DNA from: Frateuria soli | GTDB lineage: Bacteria > Pseudomonadota > Gammaproteobacteria > Xanthomonadales > Rhodanobacteraceae | Assembly (NCBI RefSeq): GCF_021117385.1 | Contig: NZ_CP088252.1 | Coordinates: 3,180,001-3,244,000 of the forward strand | DNA length: 64,000 nucleotides | Reading direction: 5' to 3' | Shown: piece by piece, positions 56,968 through 64,000 of the stretch | Layout of the letters: the number at the start of each line of letters is the position of its first letter | How positions within the stretch are numbered: the stretch's first letter is position 1 | Notes under the pieces: generated by a model | Database searches by the model: none | Told to the model about the DNA's origin: nothing | The model's input: the letters and a program-made list of their open reading frames with translations, nothing else | Program-made: the position numbers and the translations under genes

Positions 56968-57744
56968 TCAACCGAAGGCGGTGTCCAGCAGCATCATCAG
57001 CACGAAGCCCACCATCAGGCCGCCGGTGGCGAAGTGCTCGTGTCCTTGCCGGTGCGATTCGGGAATGATCTCGTGGCTGACCACGAACAGCATCGCGCCC
57101 GCCGCGAAGCCGAGCCCGACCGGCAGCAGCATCGGGTGGTCGATCACCACGCCGGCGCCAACCAGCGCGCCGACCGGTTCGATCAGGCCCGAGCCCATGC
57201 CCACCGATACCGCCCAGCGCCGGCCGTAACCGGCAGCCATCAGCGCGATCGCCACCACCAGCCCTTCGGGCAGGTCCTGGATGGCGATACCGGTGGCCAG
57301 CGCCACGCCGTGCGCCACGCCCGGCCCGAACCCCACGCCGATCGCCAGCCCCTCGGGCAGGTTGTGCAGGCAGATGGCGAACACGAACAGCCAGGCGCGC
57401 TTGAGTCGCAGCGAAGGGTGCCCTTCCGGTCCCTTGATGAAGTGTTCGTGCGGCAGCACGCGTTCGAGCAGCACCAGCGCGGCCGCACCGAGCAGGATCG
57501 CCACGCCGACCAGTGCGCCCGCCGCCCACGGCCCCTGCCCCTGCCGCTCCGCCTCGCGGATGCCGGGCAGCGCCAGCGAGAAGGCGCTCGCGGCCAGCAT
57601 CACCCCGGCACCGAAGCCGAACATGGTGTCCTGCGTGCGCTGGTCGATGTTCTGTGCGAACAGCGCCGGCACCGTGCCCAGCGCGGTCGCGGCGGCACCG
57701 GCGACGCCACCCAGGCCAGCGGCGAGGATCGGCGTCATCGCCAT
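56968..57744 (-). CDS. ZIP-family metal transporter
   Basis: 258 residues, eight hydrophobic helices expected. The metal-site motifs are HNLPEGLAIGVGF (helix IV) and QDLPEGLVVAIAL (helix V), the latter with Gln in place of the usual His, and a short His-containing loop PHEHFIKGPEGH. Divalent-metal uptake (zinc, iron or manganese) is predicted; a manganese link to the neighbouring catalase is only suggestive. Confidence 0.85.
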   Translation of the reverse strand: MAMTPILAAGLGGVAGAAATALGTVPALFAQNIDQRTQDTMFGFGAGVMLAASAFSLALPGIREAERQGQGPWAAGALVGVAILLGAAALVLLERVLPHEHFIKGPEGHPSLRLKRAWLFVFAICLHNLPEGLAIGVGFGPGVAHGVALATGIAIQDLPEGLVVAIALMAAGYGRRWAVSVGMGSGLIEPVGALVGAGVVIDHPMLLPVGLGFAAGAMLFVVSHEIIPESHRQGHEHFATGGLMVGFVLMMLLDTAFG

Positions 57745-57896
57745 GCGAGGGTCCTGTGCGTGGAGGGGTGCATCGCGGGCATGCGGTCACCGGACGAGCG
57801 GAGCGTGTCGCCAGCATGGCCCGCATCCGACCGTGGCGGCGTGAACGGCACCGGGGATCACCGACGCGGCAAGGCGCCTCCGCTCAATAGACGCAC

Positions 57897-58910
57897 CTAC
57901 GGGGAGCGCGGGGTGATGGCGTTGAAGCGCGCGGCGATGTATTCGTCGGTGAAGCTCACCATGTCGGCGCCTTTGATGAAGCCGCAGTGGCCGCCGTGCT
58001 CGGCGATGTCCAGCTCGACGTTCGGCGGCAGCTGCAACTGCTCGAACGCGCCCACCGGGATCACCGGATCGTCGCGCGCGGTGAGGATGGTCGCCGGGAT
58101 GTCCATGCCGGACAGCGCGTCGCGCGCCACCGAATAGCCGTCCAGGTAGGCCTCGAGCGATTCGAAATCGGTGTGCCTGAGCACCAGCGCCTCGGTCAGA
58201 CCGCGCAGGCTCTGCTTGAGCTCCGCCAGCTCGAAGTACTGGTGCTGCGGAAAGGCCTGCTGCTTGGCCTTCAGCGACTGGCGCCACTTGCGCATGAAAT
58301 ACGCCTGGTAGAACCAGGGCGCGCTCTTCTCCAGCGAGAACAGGCCTTCGCCGGGATCGATGATCGGGCACACCGCCAGCGCGTAATCGAGCCCGATCCC
58401 GGCCTTCGGCGCACGCAGCGCCGCGCGCAGCGCGAAGTTGCCGCCCAGCGAGAAGCCGGCCAGCGCAGTGACCGGCCGCGGCCAGCGGCGCACGACGTCG
58501 CCCAGCGCATTTACGACCTCGTCGATGCGGCAGGAGTGGAACAGCGCCTCGTTGAGGTGGTGGCTCGCGCCGTGATCGCGGAAGTTGAGTCGGAACACGT
58601 CCCAGCCGTCGCGCAGCAGACGGCTTCCGGTCTGCAGCACGTAGGTCGAATCGACGCTGCCTTCCCAGCCGTGGAACAACACGGCCAGGCCGCGCGATGC
58701 GTCGCCGGTGCGCTGCGCGGTGAAGGCGCCGGTCAGGCGCACGCCTTCGCCGCCGTCCACCAGCACCGGTTCGGCACCTTCGAGCACTTCGCGCGCGCTC
58801 TGCGGCAGCAGCAGCCGGCGCACGCCGCTGGAAGAGAGCATGGTCTGGAGGTGACCGCTGGTCAGCGGCCAGGAGGGACGGAAATCCTTTCCGCTCGGCA
58901 GCCCGCTCAT
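57897..58910 (-). CDS. YheT-like alpha/beta hydrolase
   Basis: 337 residues of the COG0429 hydrolase family. The start LTSGHLQTMLSS is diagnostic. The nucleophile elbow is AGFSLGGN, the acid is in TARDDPVIP and the histidine in EHGGHCGF. Substrate unknown, probably an ester or lipid. The ATG overlaps the plsC-like stop by 4 bp, so the two are co-translated. Confidence 0.88.
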   Translation of the reverse strand: MSGLPSGKDFRPSWPLTSGHLQTMLSSSGVRRLLLPQSAREVLEGAEPVLVDGGEGVRLTGAFTAQRTGDASRGLAVLFHGWEGSVDSTYVLQTGSRLLRDGWDVFRLNFRDHGASHHLNEALFHSCRIDEVVNALGDVVRRWPRPVTALAGFSLGGNFALRAALRAPKAGIGLDYALAVCPIIDPGEGLFSLEKSAPWFYQAYFMRKWRQSLKAKQQAFPQHQYFELAELKQSLRGLTEALVLRHTDFESLEAYLDGYSVARDALSGMDIPATILTARDDPVIPVGAFEQLQLPPNVELDIAEHGGHCGFIKGADMVSFTDEYIAARFNAITPRSP

Positions 58911-59701
58911 GCGTGCGCGTCTTCCAGGGCAACGCCGATGCGTTCGCGCGAAAGCTCGGCCATGCGCCGGCGCGCGTCGGGCATCGCCGGCACCGGCGTG
59001 AGGAAATGCACTTCGGCGTCCAGCGGCGCCTCGCCCAGCATGCGCAACAGGTTGCCCATGAAGTGCTCGCCCTCGCGGAAGCCGGCGTCGACCACCCGCT
59101 TGCCATCGCGCGCGAAGCGCAGCGCCACCGGCTGGACCGGCACCTGCGCGTCCAGCGCGGCCTGGAAGATGCGCGCGTGGAACACCTTGAGCACGCCGTT
59201 GTGGCCGGTGCCGCCTTCGGGGAACACCGCCACCGAACGGCCTTCGCGCAGGCGCTCGACCATCGCCTGCATCACCGCCGCCAGCGAGTGGTTGCTGCCG
59301 CGGCGATGGAAGATCGTGCCGCCGTTGGCGGCCAGCCAGCCGACCAGCGGCCAGCCGGCGATCTCCGCCTTGGCCACGAAGCAGGCGGCACGCTGGCTGT
59401 GCAGCAGCTCGATGTCGATCCACGAGGTGTGGTTGGCGACGAACAGTACCGGGTCGGGCAGCGGCTTGCCGACGCGCACCGAGCGCAGCCCGAAGATGCG
59501 CATCAGCACAGTCGACCACCAGCGGATCATGCGGTGCGCGAACGGCTCGCGGCCGCCGACCATTACCCGGTGGCGGTTCCAGCTCAGGATCAGCGCGCAC
59601 AGCAGGATGCCCAGCACGATATGCAGCAACAGCAACGGCACCCGCCACAAGTAGCGCAAGGGACGCCAGGGGTCGGGGGCGGAGGTCGGGGCGGTGTCCA
59701 T
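58907..59701 (-). CDS. PlsC-like 1-acylglycerol-3-phosphate acyltransferase
   Basis: 264 residues. Two N-terminal membrane segments (about 18-40 and 58-72), the acyltransferase HX4D motif NHTSWID, and FPEGGTG are present. It should add the second acyl chain in phosphatidic acid synthesis, or act on a related lipid. Overlap with the YheT-like hydrolase gene suggests joint lipid remodelling; that is inference. Confidence 0.88.
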   Translation of the reverse strand: MDTAPTSAPDPWRPLRYLWRVPLLLLHIVLGILLCALILSWNRHRVMVGGREPFAHRMIRWWSTVLMRIFGLRSVRVGKPLPDPVLFVANHTSWIDIELLHSQRAACFVAKAEIAGWPLVGWLAANGGTIFHRRGSNHSLAAVMQAMVERLREGRSVAVFPEGGTGHNGVLKVFHARIFQAALDAQVPVQPVALRFARDGKRVVDAGFREGEHFMGNLLRMLGEAPLDAEVHFLTPVPAMPDARRRMAELSRERIGVALEDAHA

Positions 59702-59749
59702 GGGCCGGTTAGTTTAGCGTTTCGGGCCTTGCCGGTGCGCGCTCCGGCC

Positions 59750-60226
59750 TCAGTCTTCCAGCTGCCCCAGCGGCAGCGACGGCGAGCGCTTCACGGTACG
59801 CAGCACGAAGCTGGAATTGGCGTCGGCCACGCCCGCATCGTTGAGCAGGCGGTCGAGCAGGAAGCGCGAGAAGTGCGGCAGGTCGGCCACGTAGACGTGC
59901 AGCAGGTAGTCCATGTCACCCGTCAGCGCGTGGCAGGCGACGACCTCCTCCCAGCCTTCCACCTTTTCCACGAAGCGCTCGATGGCGCCGGCTTCGTGCC
60001 GCGCCAGTTGCACGCGCACGAACGCCTGCAGCCCCAGCCCCACCGCCTGCGGGTCGACCTGCGCCGCATAGCCGGTGATCACGCCATCGGCTTCCAGCCG
60101 CTGCAGCCGGCGCAGGCAGGCCGAGGGCGACAGGCTGACCCGCTCGGCCAGGTCGGCGTTGGTGATGCGCCCTTCGCCCTGCAGCACGGCGAGCAGGCGA
60201 AGGTCGGTGCGATCGAGCCTGGACAT
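59750..60226 (-). CDS. Lrp/AsnC-family regulator
   Basis: 158 residues: N-terminal helix-turn-helix (LAERVSLSPSACLRRLQRLE) and a C-terminal RAM ligand-binding domain (about 75-150). The frame extends upstream, but MSRLDRTDLRLL from the ATG at 60226 is the family start. It is divergent from phhA and is a natural candidate to sense an aromatic or branched amino acid and control it. Confidence 0.9.
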   Translation of the reverse strand: MSRLDRTDLRLLAVLQGEGRITNADLAERVSLSPSACLRRLQRLEADGVITGYAAQVDPQAVGLGLQAFVRVQLARHEAGAIERFVEKVEGWEEVVACHALTGDMDYLLHVYVADLPHFSRFLLDRLLNDAGVADANSSFVLRTVKRSPSLPLGQLED

Positions 60227-60372
60227 GGCAGTTTGCTTCACGTTCTGCGTTCTTCGCGCAAGGATAATGCGCCATCTCACGCGCGGTTCACAATAATCGC
60301 AACCTTCGTGCGGATCGCGCGGCGTATTCTTGGGGAACGCAAGCGCATCGCGCCGAAACAGTTGGAGTCGCC

Positions 60373-61269
60373 ATGGAAACCGCCACGCCCCGCAAAGTCG
60401 AACACCAGCAGACCGACCGCGGCTACGTGCCGGTCTACGCCACCGGCGTGGTCGAGCAGCCGTGGTCGAGCTACAGCCGCACCGACCACGAGGTGTGGGA
60501 CACCCTGTTCGCGCGCCAGTGCGAGATGTTGCCGGGGCGCGCCTGCCAGGAGTTCCTCGATGGCGTGGCCAAGTTCGGCCTGGGCAGCGGCGGCATTCCC
60601 AGGTTCGCGGACATCAACAAGGTGCTGGCCAGGGCCACCGGCTGGGAGCTGGTAGCGGTCGAGGGCCTGCTGCCGGACGAGGTGTTCTTCGATCACCTGG
60701 CCAACCGCCGCTTCCCGGTGAGCTGGTGGATCCGCAAGCCCGAGCAGCTCGACTACCTGTCCGAGCCGGACCTGTTCCACGACCTGTTCGGCCACGTGCC
60801 GCTGCTGCTCAACCCGGTGTTCGCCGACTACATGCAGGCCTACGGCCGCGGCGGCATGAAGGCGCACGCGATCGGCCCCGAGGCGCTGATGAACCTCACC
60901 CGCCTGTACTGGTACACGGTGGAGTTCGGCCTGATCGACACGCGCGATGGGCTACGCATCTATGGCGCGGGCATTGTCAGCTCCAAGGGCGAGTCGATCT
61001 ACAGCCTGGACTCGGACGCGCCGAACCGGATCGGCTTCGACCTGGAGCGCGTGATGAACACGCGCTACCGCATCGACACCTACCAGCAGACCTACTTCGT
61101 GATCGACAGCTTCGAGCAGCTGTTCGAGGCGACCACGCCGGACTTCACCCCTATCTACGCGCGCCTGCGCGAGAAGACGCCGCACGCGGCCGCCGACGTG
61201 CTGGTGGATACCGACCGCGTGTTCCACTACGGCAGCCACGAAGGCTTCGCCAGCAACGCCGATACCTGA
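60373..61269 (+). CDS. phhA: Phenylalanine 4-monooxygenase
   Basis: Pterin-dependent hydroxylase that converts phenylalanine to tyrosine. 298 residues. The iron ligands lie in HDLFGH (H136 and H141) and in YWYTVEFG (Glu at about 181), as in the Chromobacterium enzyme. Neither a PhhB-type carbinolamine dehydratase nor tyrosine-degradation genes are in the window. Divergent from the Lrp-type regulator; TATTCT about 40 bp upstream may be the -10. Confidence 0.95.
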   Translation: METATPRKVEHQQTDRGYVPVYATGVVEQPWSSYSRTDHEVWDTLFARQCEMLPGRACQEFLDGVAKFGLGSGGIPRFADINKVLARATGWELVAVEGLLPDEVFFDHLANRRFPVSWWIRKPEQLDYLSEPDLFHDLFGHVPLLLNPVFADYMQAYGRGGMKAHAIGPEALMNLTRLYWYTVEFGLIDTRDGLRIYGAGIVSSKGESIYSLDSDAPNRIGFDLERVMNTRYRIDTYQQTYFVIDSFEQLFEATTPDFTPIYARLREKTPHAAADVLVDTDRVFHYGSHEGFASNADT

Positions 61270-61275
61270 GCGTTG

Positions 61276-61331
61276 CAGGGCAGGCTTCAGCCGTCTCTGG
61301 CGTAGGGCGGTGGGCTGAAGCCCACCCTGTC
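61276..61331. repeat. Inverted repeat with GGCTTCAGCC core
   Basis: CAGGGCAGGCTTCAGCC and GGGCTGAAGCCCACCCTGTC are imperfect inverted copies around a 19-nt centre, and GTGGGCTGAAGCCCAC is itself a hairpin. It may end the phhA transcript. Confidence 0.65.
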
Positions 61332-61368
61332 CTGACCAAGGGGCGCCGCCAGGCCGCGGGTGCCCGGG

Positions 61369-61420
61369 CGCGCCCGTGCGCGGCCGGGTGCATGGCGGTC
61401 GCGCATGGGTGCGCTCCTAC
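61369..61420. repeat. Degenerate REP-like element
   Basis: The right arm CGGTCGCGCATGGGTGCGCTCCTAC (61396-61420) is a clear family member, the left arm (61369-61385) is decayed. It ends just before the first SGNH gene's stop. Confidence 0.65.
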
Positions 61421-62058
61421 AAGAGGCCGCGCCTGGCCAGCCAGTCGCGCACCACTCCGCGCCACAGCGCGTAGCCCTCGGCATTGAGGTGCAGCCCGTC
61501 GTCGTCGAACCAGCGGGGATCCGCCTCGCCGTCGGCGCCGAGCATCGGCGCGTGGATGTCCAGATAGTCCACCCCGCGTTCTTCCGCGCAGGCGCGGAGC
61601 AGCGCGTTGGCCTGGCGGATCCGCGGCAGCTGCCTGCGCCGCGACAGGTTGGGTTTGATCGACAGGTAGGCGAACGGCACCTGCCCCGCCCAGTGCCGCG
61701 CCTGCGCGACGAACGCGCCGAAGGCGTCGCGCACCTGCGCCGGCGACTTGCCGTTGGCCAGGTCGTTGCCGCCGGCGTACATCACGATGGCGCGTGGCCG
61801 GTAGGCCCCGATCAGCTGCTCGGCGAAGTACAGGCTGTCGGCGATTTCCGACCCGCCGAAGCCGCGGTTGATCGTGGGCAACTCGGGGAAATCGGCCGCC
61901 AGCGTGTGCCACAGGCGGATCGAGGAGCTGCCCACGAACAGCACCGCGTCGGCGGGGGCGGGGGCGAGCTTGTCGATCGCGGCGAACGCCGCGATCTCGC
62001 TCTGCCATTCGATGAATTCGGCGGCCTCGCCGCCGCTAGGGGAAGGCCGCTCGAGCAT
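61417..62058 (-). CDS. SGNH/GDSL hydrolase A (tandem pair, no signal peptide)
   Basis: 213 residues. SGNH blocks are present: block I is the degenerate FVGSSSIRLW with the nucleophile serine, block II is NRGFGGSEI, block III is YAGGNDLA, and the final catalytic pair is DGLHLNAEGY. The frame runs on to 62124; GGAG before the ATG at 62058 favours that start. No signal peptide, so cytosolic. A tandem paralogue of the next gene. Confidence 0.82.
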   Translation of the reverse strand: MLERPSPSGGEAAEFIEWQSEIAAFAAIDKLAPAPADAVLFVGSSSIRLWHTLAADFPELPTINRGFGGSEIADSLYFAEQLIGAYRPRAIVMYAGGNDLANGKSPAQVRDAFGAFVAQARHWAGQVPFAYLSIKPNLSRRRQLPRIRQANALLRACAEERGVDYLDIHAPMLGADGEADPRWFDDDGLHLNAEGYALWRGVVRDWLARRGLL

Positions 62059-62151
62059 GCCGTCTCCGTCGGACGCTGGTCGCCCGACCTTAGGCGATGG
62101 GCGATCAAGGGGGCGTGGTAGCACGGCGCGTGGCGCGCGCCCGGCCGGATG

Positions 62152-62829
62152 TCAGGAGGTCCCGTCCAGGGTCCTGTGCAGCCAGTCACGCACCAGGCCT
62201 GTCCACAGGCGATAGCCCTTGCGGTTCATGTGCAGCCCGTCGGCGCCGAACCACTCCGGTTGCGGCTGGCCGTCCGGGCCGAGCATGGGCGTAAAGACGT
62301 CCAGGTAGCTGATGCCCGGCCGAGCGCGCGCGTACTTGCGTACCAGCGCGTTGGCGCGACGGATCTGCGGCAGCAGGCGCTTGCGCGCCATGCTGGGCTT
62401 GATCGCGATGAAGGCGATCGGCACGCCCGCATCCAGCGACCGCGCGCGGCGCACGAAGGCGGCAAAGGCATCGCGCACCTGTTCCGGCGTGCAGCCCTCG
62501 GCCAGGTCGTTGTCGCCGGCGTAGAGCACGATGGCCCGTGGATGGTAGGGCGCCACCAGGCGATCGGCGTAGTAGGTGGCGTCGGGAATGCGCGATCCGC
62601 CGAAGCCGCGGTTGATGACCGCGCGGCCGGGAAAATCGGTCGTCAGCGAGCTCCACAGGCGGATGGATGAACTGCCCACGAACAGCACCGGGTGCGCCGG
62701 CGGCGGTTGCGCGCGGTCGGCCGCGGCGAACGCGGCGATCTCCACCTGCCACTGCCCGGGCCGTTCCGCACAGGCCCATGCCAGCGACGGCAGCAACGCG
62801 AGCAACAGCCAGGACCAGAAGAATCTCAT
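62152..62829 (-). CDS. SGNH/GDSL hydrolase B (tandem pair, secreted)
   Basis: 225 residues with a signal peptide (MRFFWSWLLLALLPSLAWA). Blocks match gene A: FVGSSSIRLW, NRGFGGSRI, YAGDNDLAEG and DGLHMNRKGY. Esterase or lipase activity in the periplasm is likely, substrate unknown. Together with the upstream-lying gene A it forms a duplicated pair with different locations. Confidence 0.85.
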   Translation of the reverse strand: MRFFWSWLLLALLPSLAWACAERPGQWQVEIAAFAAADRAQPPPAHPVLFVGSSSIRLWSSLTTDFPGRAVINRGFGGSRIPDATYYADRLVAPYHPRAIVLYAGDNDLAEGCTPEQVRDAFAAFVRRARSLDAGVPIAFIAIKPSMARKRLLPQIRRANALVRKYARARPGISYLDVFTPMLGPDGQPQPEWFGADGLHMNRKGYRLWTGLVRDWLHRTLDGTS

Positions 62830-62901
62830 CGGTCGAACCTACCACCACGGGCGTCAGGCGCGGGTCTGGGCGCGCCACCGGAGGACGCGCCGATCGGCCT
62901 G

Positions 62902-63588
62902 CTACGGCCGCTTGAGCTCGCTCACCTGGAGCACCTGCGCGATGCGCGTGCCGTCCCAGCGGTAGATGAAGTGCTGCGCCTGCACGCAGGGGGCCACCAC
63001 GTCCGGGAAGAACGCGGCGACGCACTCGCCCCCCGCGTGCCGGGCGCTGTCGTAGACGATGCCGTCGGAACCGGCCGCGCGCAGCGTGCGCGCCATGGCG
63101 ACGCTGGCGGCGTAGTCGCGCGGGTCATGCGCGGCCGGCCAGCCGCCGCGCAGGTCGTGCAGCTTGCGGTCGATGCTGGTGCTGTAGCAGCGCATCTCGA
63201 TCTCGCAGGCCGGCTCGGACGTGGCGGCGAGGAAACGTTCGCGGTGGTAGACGGTTTCCTCCACCGCCGTGGCCACGCTGCGCGCCGCGTAGAACACGCC
63301 CCAGCTGCCGTCGGAGAAGCGGCTGCCTTCCGGATTGAGGTGGGTGAAGGCGGCCATCACCGGGGTGCTGCCGGGTCCGCTGATGCGCCGGCCCGGCGGC
63401 ACCATCTTCAGCGCGCCGGCTTCCTCGCGCAGGCGCGGGTTGGTCATCGCCTCGATCGCGAACAGCGCGTCCAGGTCGGCTGGATCGGCAATCCGGTCGA
63501 ACACGCCCACCGGCGGGAAGCGGCTGGGTACGATGCGGTAGGCATGGCTCCAGCGGATGCGTTTCAGCGGCGGCAGGTCGGCAGGCAT
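62902..63588 (-). CDS. RES-domain toxin
   Basis: 228 residues. The RES fold region (about 15-200) includes AYRIVPSRFPPVG with the conserved Arg, GRRISGPGSTPV, SWGVFYAARSVATAVEETVYHRE in part with a conserved Glu, and a C-terminal DGIVYDSARH. RES toxins degrade NAD+ (for example MbcT, ParT). The gene lies downstream of an Xre-type antitoxin on the same strand, the normal order for such pairs, here with a 102-bp gap. Confidence 0.88.
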   Translation of the reverse strand: MPADLPPLKRIRWSHAYRIVPSRFPPVGVFDRIADPADLDALFAIEAMTNPRLREEAGALKMVPPGRRISGPGSTPVMAAFTHLNPEGSRFSDGSWGVFYAARSVATAVEETVYHRERFLAATSEPACEIEMRCYSTSIDRKLHDLRGGWPAAHDPRDYAASVAMARTLRAAGSDGIVYDSARHAGGECVAAFFPDVVAPCVQAQHFIYRWDGTRIAQVLQVSELKRP

Positions 63589-63690
63589 GCAGGCTCCGGG
63601 TTTTGCGTCCTCCCGCCAACGGCACGGGAGGGGGCCAAGCATGGCAGGGCGAGGTCTCGCCGGGCGCGACCGGAGTCTCGCGCGCCCGCC

Positions 63691-64000
63691 TCAGCCGCGC
63701 TGCGCATCCAGGTACTGGCGCACCACGTAGAGATCGCCCACGTTGCCCGAGAGCATGCGCTCGAGCGCCGAGTGGCCGCCAAACAGCGGCGCCTGGTTGG
63801 GCTTGCGCAGCCAGGCATCGGCCTGGGCCGGGTCGGGAAACAGGATCTGCAGCGATTTCCAGATGCCGAGCAGGTAGCTGATCCGCTCGATCACGTCGCG
63901 GCCTGGATTGCCGTCCTGGTCGCGCTTCCATTTGAAGAAGGTCGATTCGGCCGGATCGCCGAGCAGGCGGCGCTGTTCGGCGATCCGCAGCTTCCAGTGT
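63691..64000 (-). CDS. Xre/MbcA/ParS-type antitoxin, 3' part (5' end outside window)
   Basis: The last 102 residues. The C-terminal ParS/MbcA-like domain is recognised from YLLGIWKSLQILFPD, the ADAWLRKPNQAPLFGG block, and LERMLSGNVGDLYVVRQYL. This type neutralises the RES toxin through its C-terminal region and binds its promoter with the Xre domain. The N-terminal Xre part is beyond the right edge. Confidence 0.82.
   Translation of the reverse strand, partial: HWKLRIAEQRRLLGDPAESTFFKWKRDQDGNPGRDVIERISYLLGIWKSLQILFPDPAQADAWLRKPNQAPLFGGHSALERMLSGNVGDLYVVRQYLDAQRG

Overview
The window is about 64 kb of very GC-rich, gene-dense chromosome. Gene content and order (tyrS / M23 endopeptidase / anmK, coaBC-dut-algC, argS-SPOR protein, speA/speE, phhA/Lrp), the dispersed palindromic repeats and a C-rich small RNA of the sX13 type suggest a gammaproteobacterium of the Xanthomonadales, most likely Rhodanobacteraceae (Rhodanobacter/Dyella/Luteibacter-like). 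This assignment is inference from gene content. No rRNA, tRNA, CRISPR array, prophage or transposase was seen.

Layout. 1-7.6 kb: 5' part of tyrS, then peptidoglycan turnover and recycling (M23 endopeptidase, AnmK, AmpG), exonuclease III, pyrE and a DUF4124 protein. 7.7-12.5 kb: leftward operon coaBC-dut-algC diverging from radC. 12.5-13.0 kb: a gene-free stretch holding a candidate C-rich small RNA and DnaA-box-like sites. 13-19 kb: argS, a SPOR-domain protein and an SDR, then 3-hydroxybutyrate dehydrogenase and speA. 19-25.4 kb: speE, a small membrane protein, a secreted unknown, an orphan ParA, SixA, YceI and a phospholipase-D lipoprotein. 25.4-31.6 kb: TonB-like protein, FadI-type thiolase, an unknown protein, a PAS-GGDEF-EAL protein and a GNAT. 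31.8-37.6 kb: nitrogen control locus glnA-ntrB-ntrC, interrupted by an oppositely oriented DUF2235 hydrolase; a sigma-54 promoter, an NtrC-type box and a nested palindrome are visible. 37.7-42.2 kb: uppP, two tandem TonB-C-terminal-like proteins, a CHASE3 hybrid kinase. 42.3-49.5 kb: LysR regulator divergent from a MexEF-OprN-like RND pump. 49.6-57.7 kb: an envelope/stress neighbourhood (AI-2E-family membrane protein, YqjD/YqjE-like proteins, DUF1328, PEBP, sugar dehydrogenase, Ycf46-like AAA ATPase, manganese catalase, ZIP transporter). 57.9-64 kb: YheT-like hydrolase plus PlsC, Lrp/phhA, two tandem SGNH hydrolases and an Xre-RES toxin-antitoxin pair cut by the window end.

How the parts work together. 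AnmK and AmpG salvage muropeptides released by enzymes such as the M23 protein, while UppP recycles the lipid carrier. SpeA and SpeE are the first and last enzymes of the agmatine route to spermidine and appear to share a mirrored promoter region. NtrB/NtrC should drive glnA through the sigma-54 promoter and may control their own transcription.

The observations most worth following are the candidate sX13-like RNA, a 153-bp palindromic element inserted in frame in the signal-peptide region of the outer-membrane efflux lipoprotein, the interrupted and well-marked nitrogen control locus, and the DnaA-box-like cluster upstream of argS.
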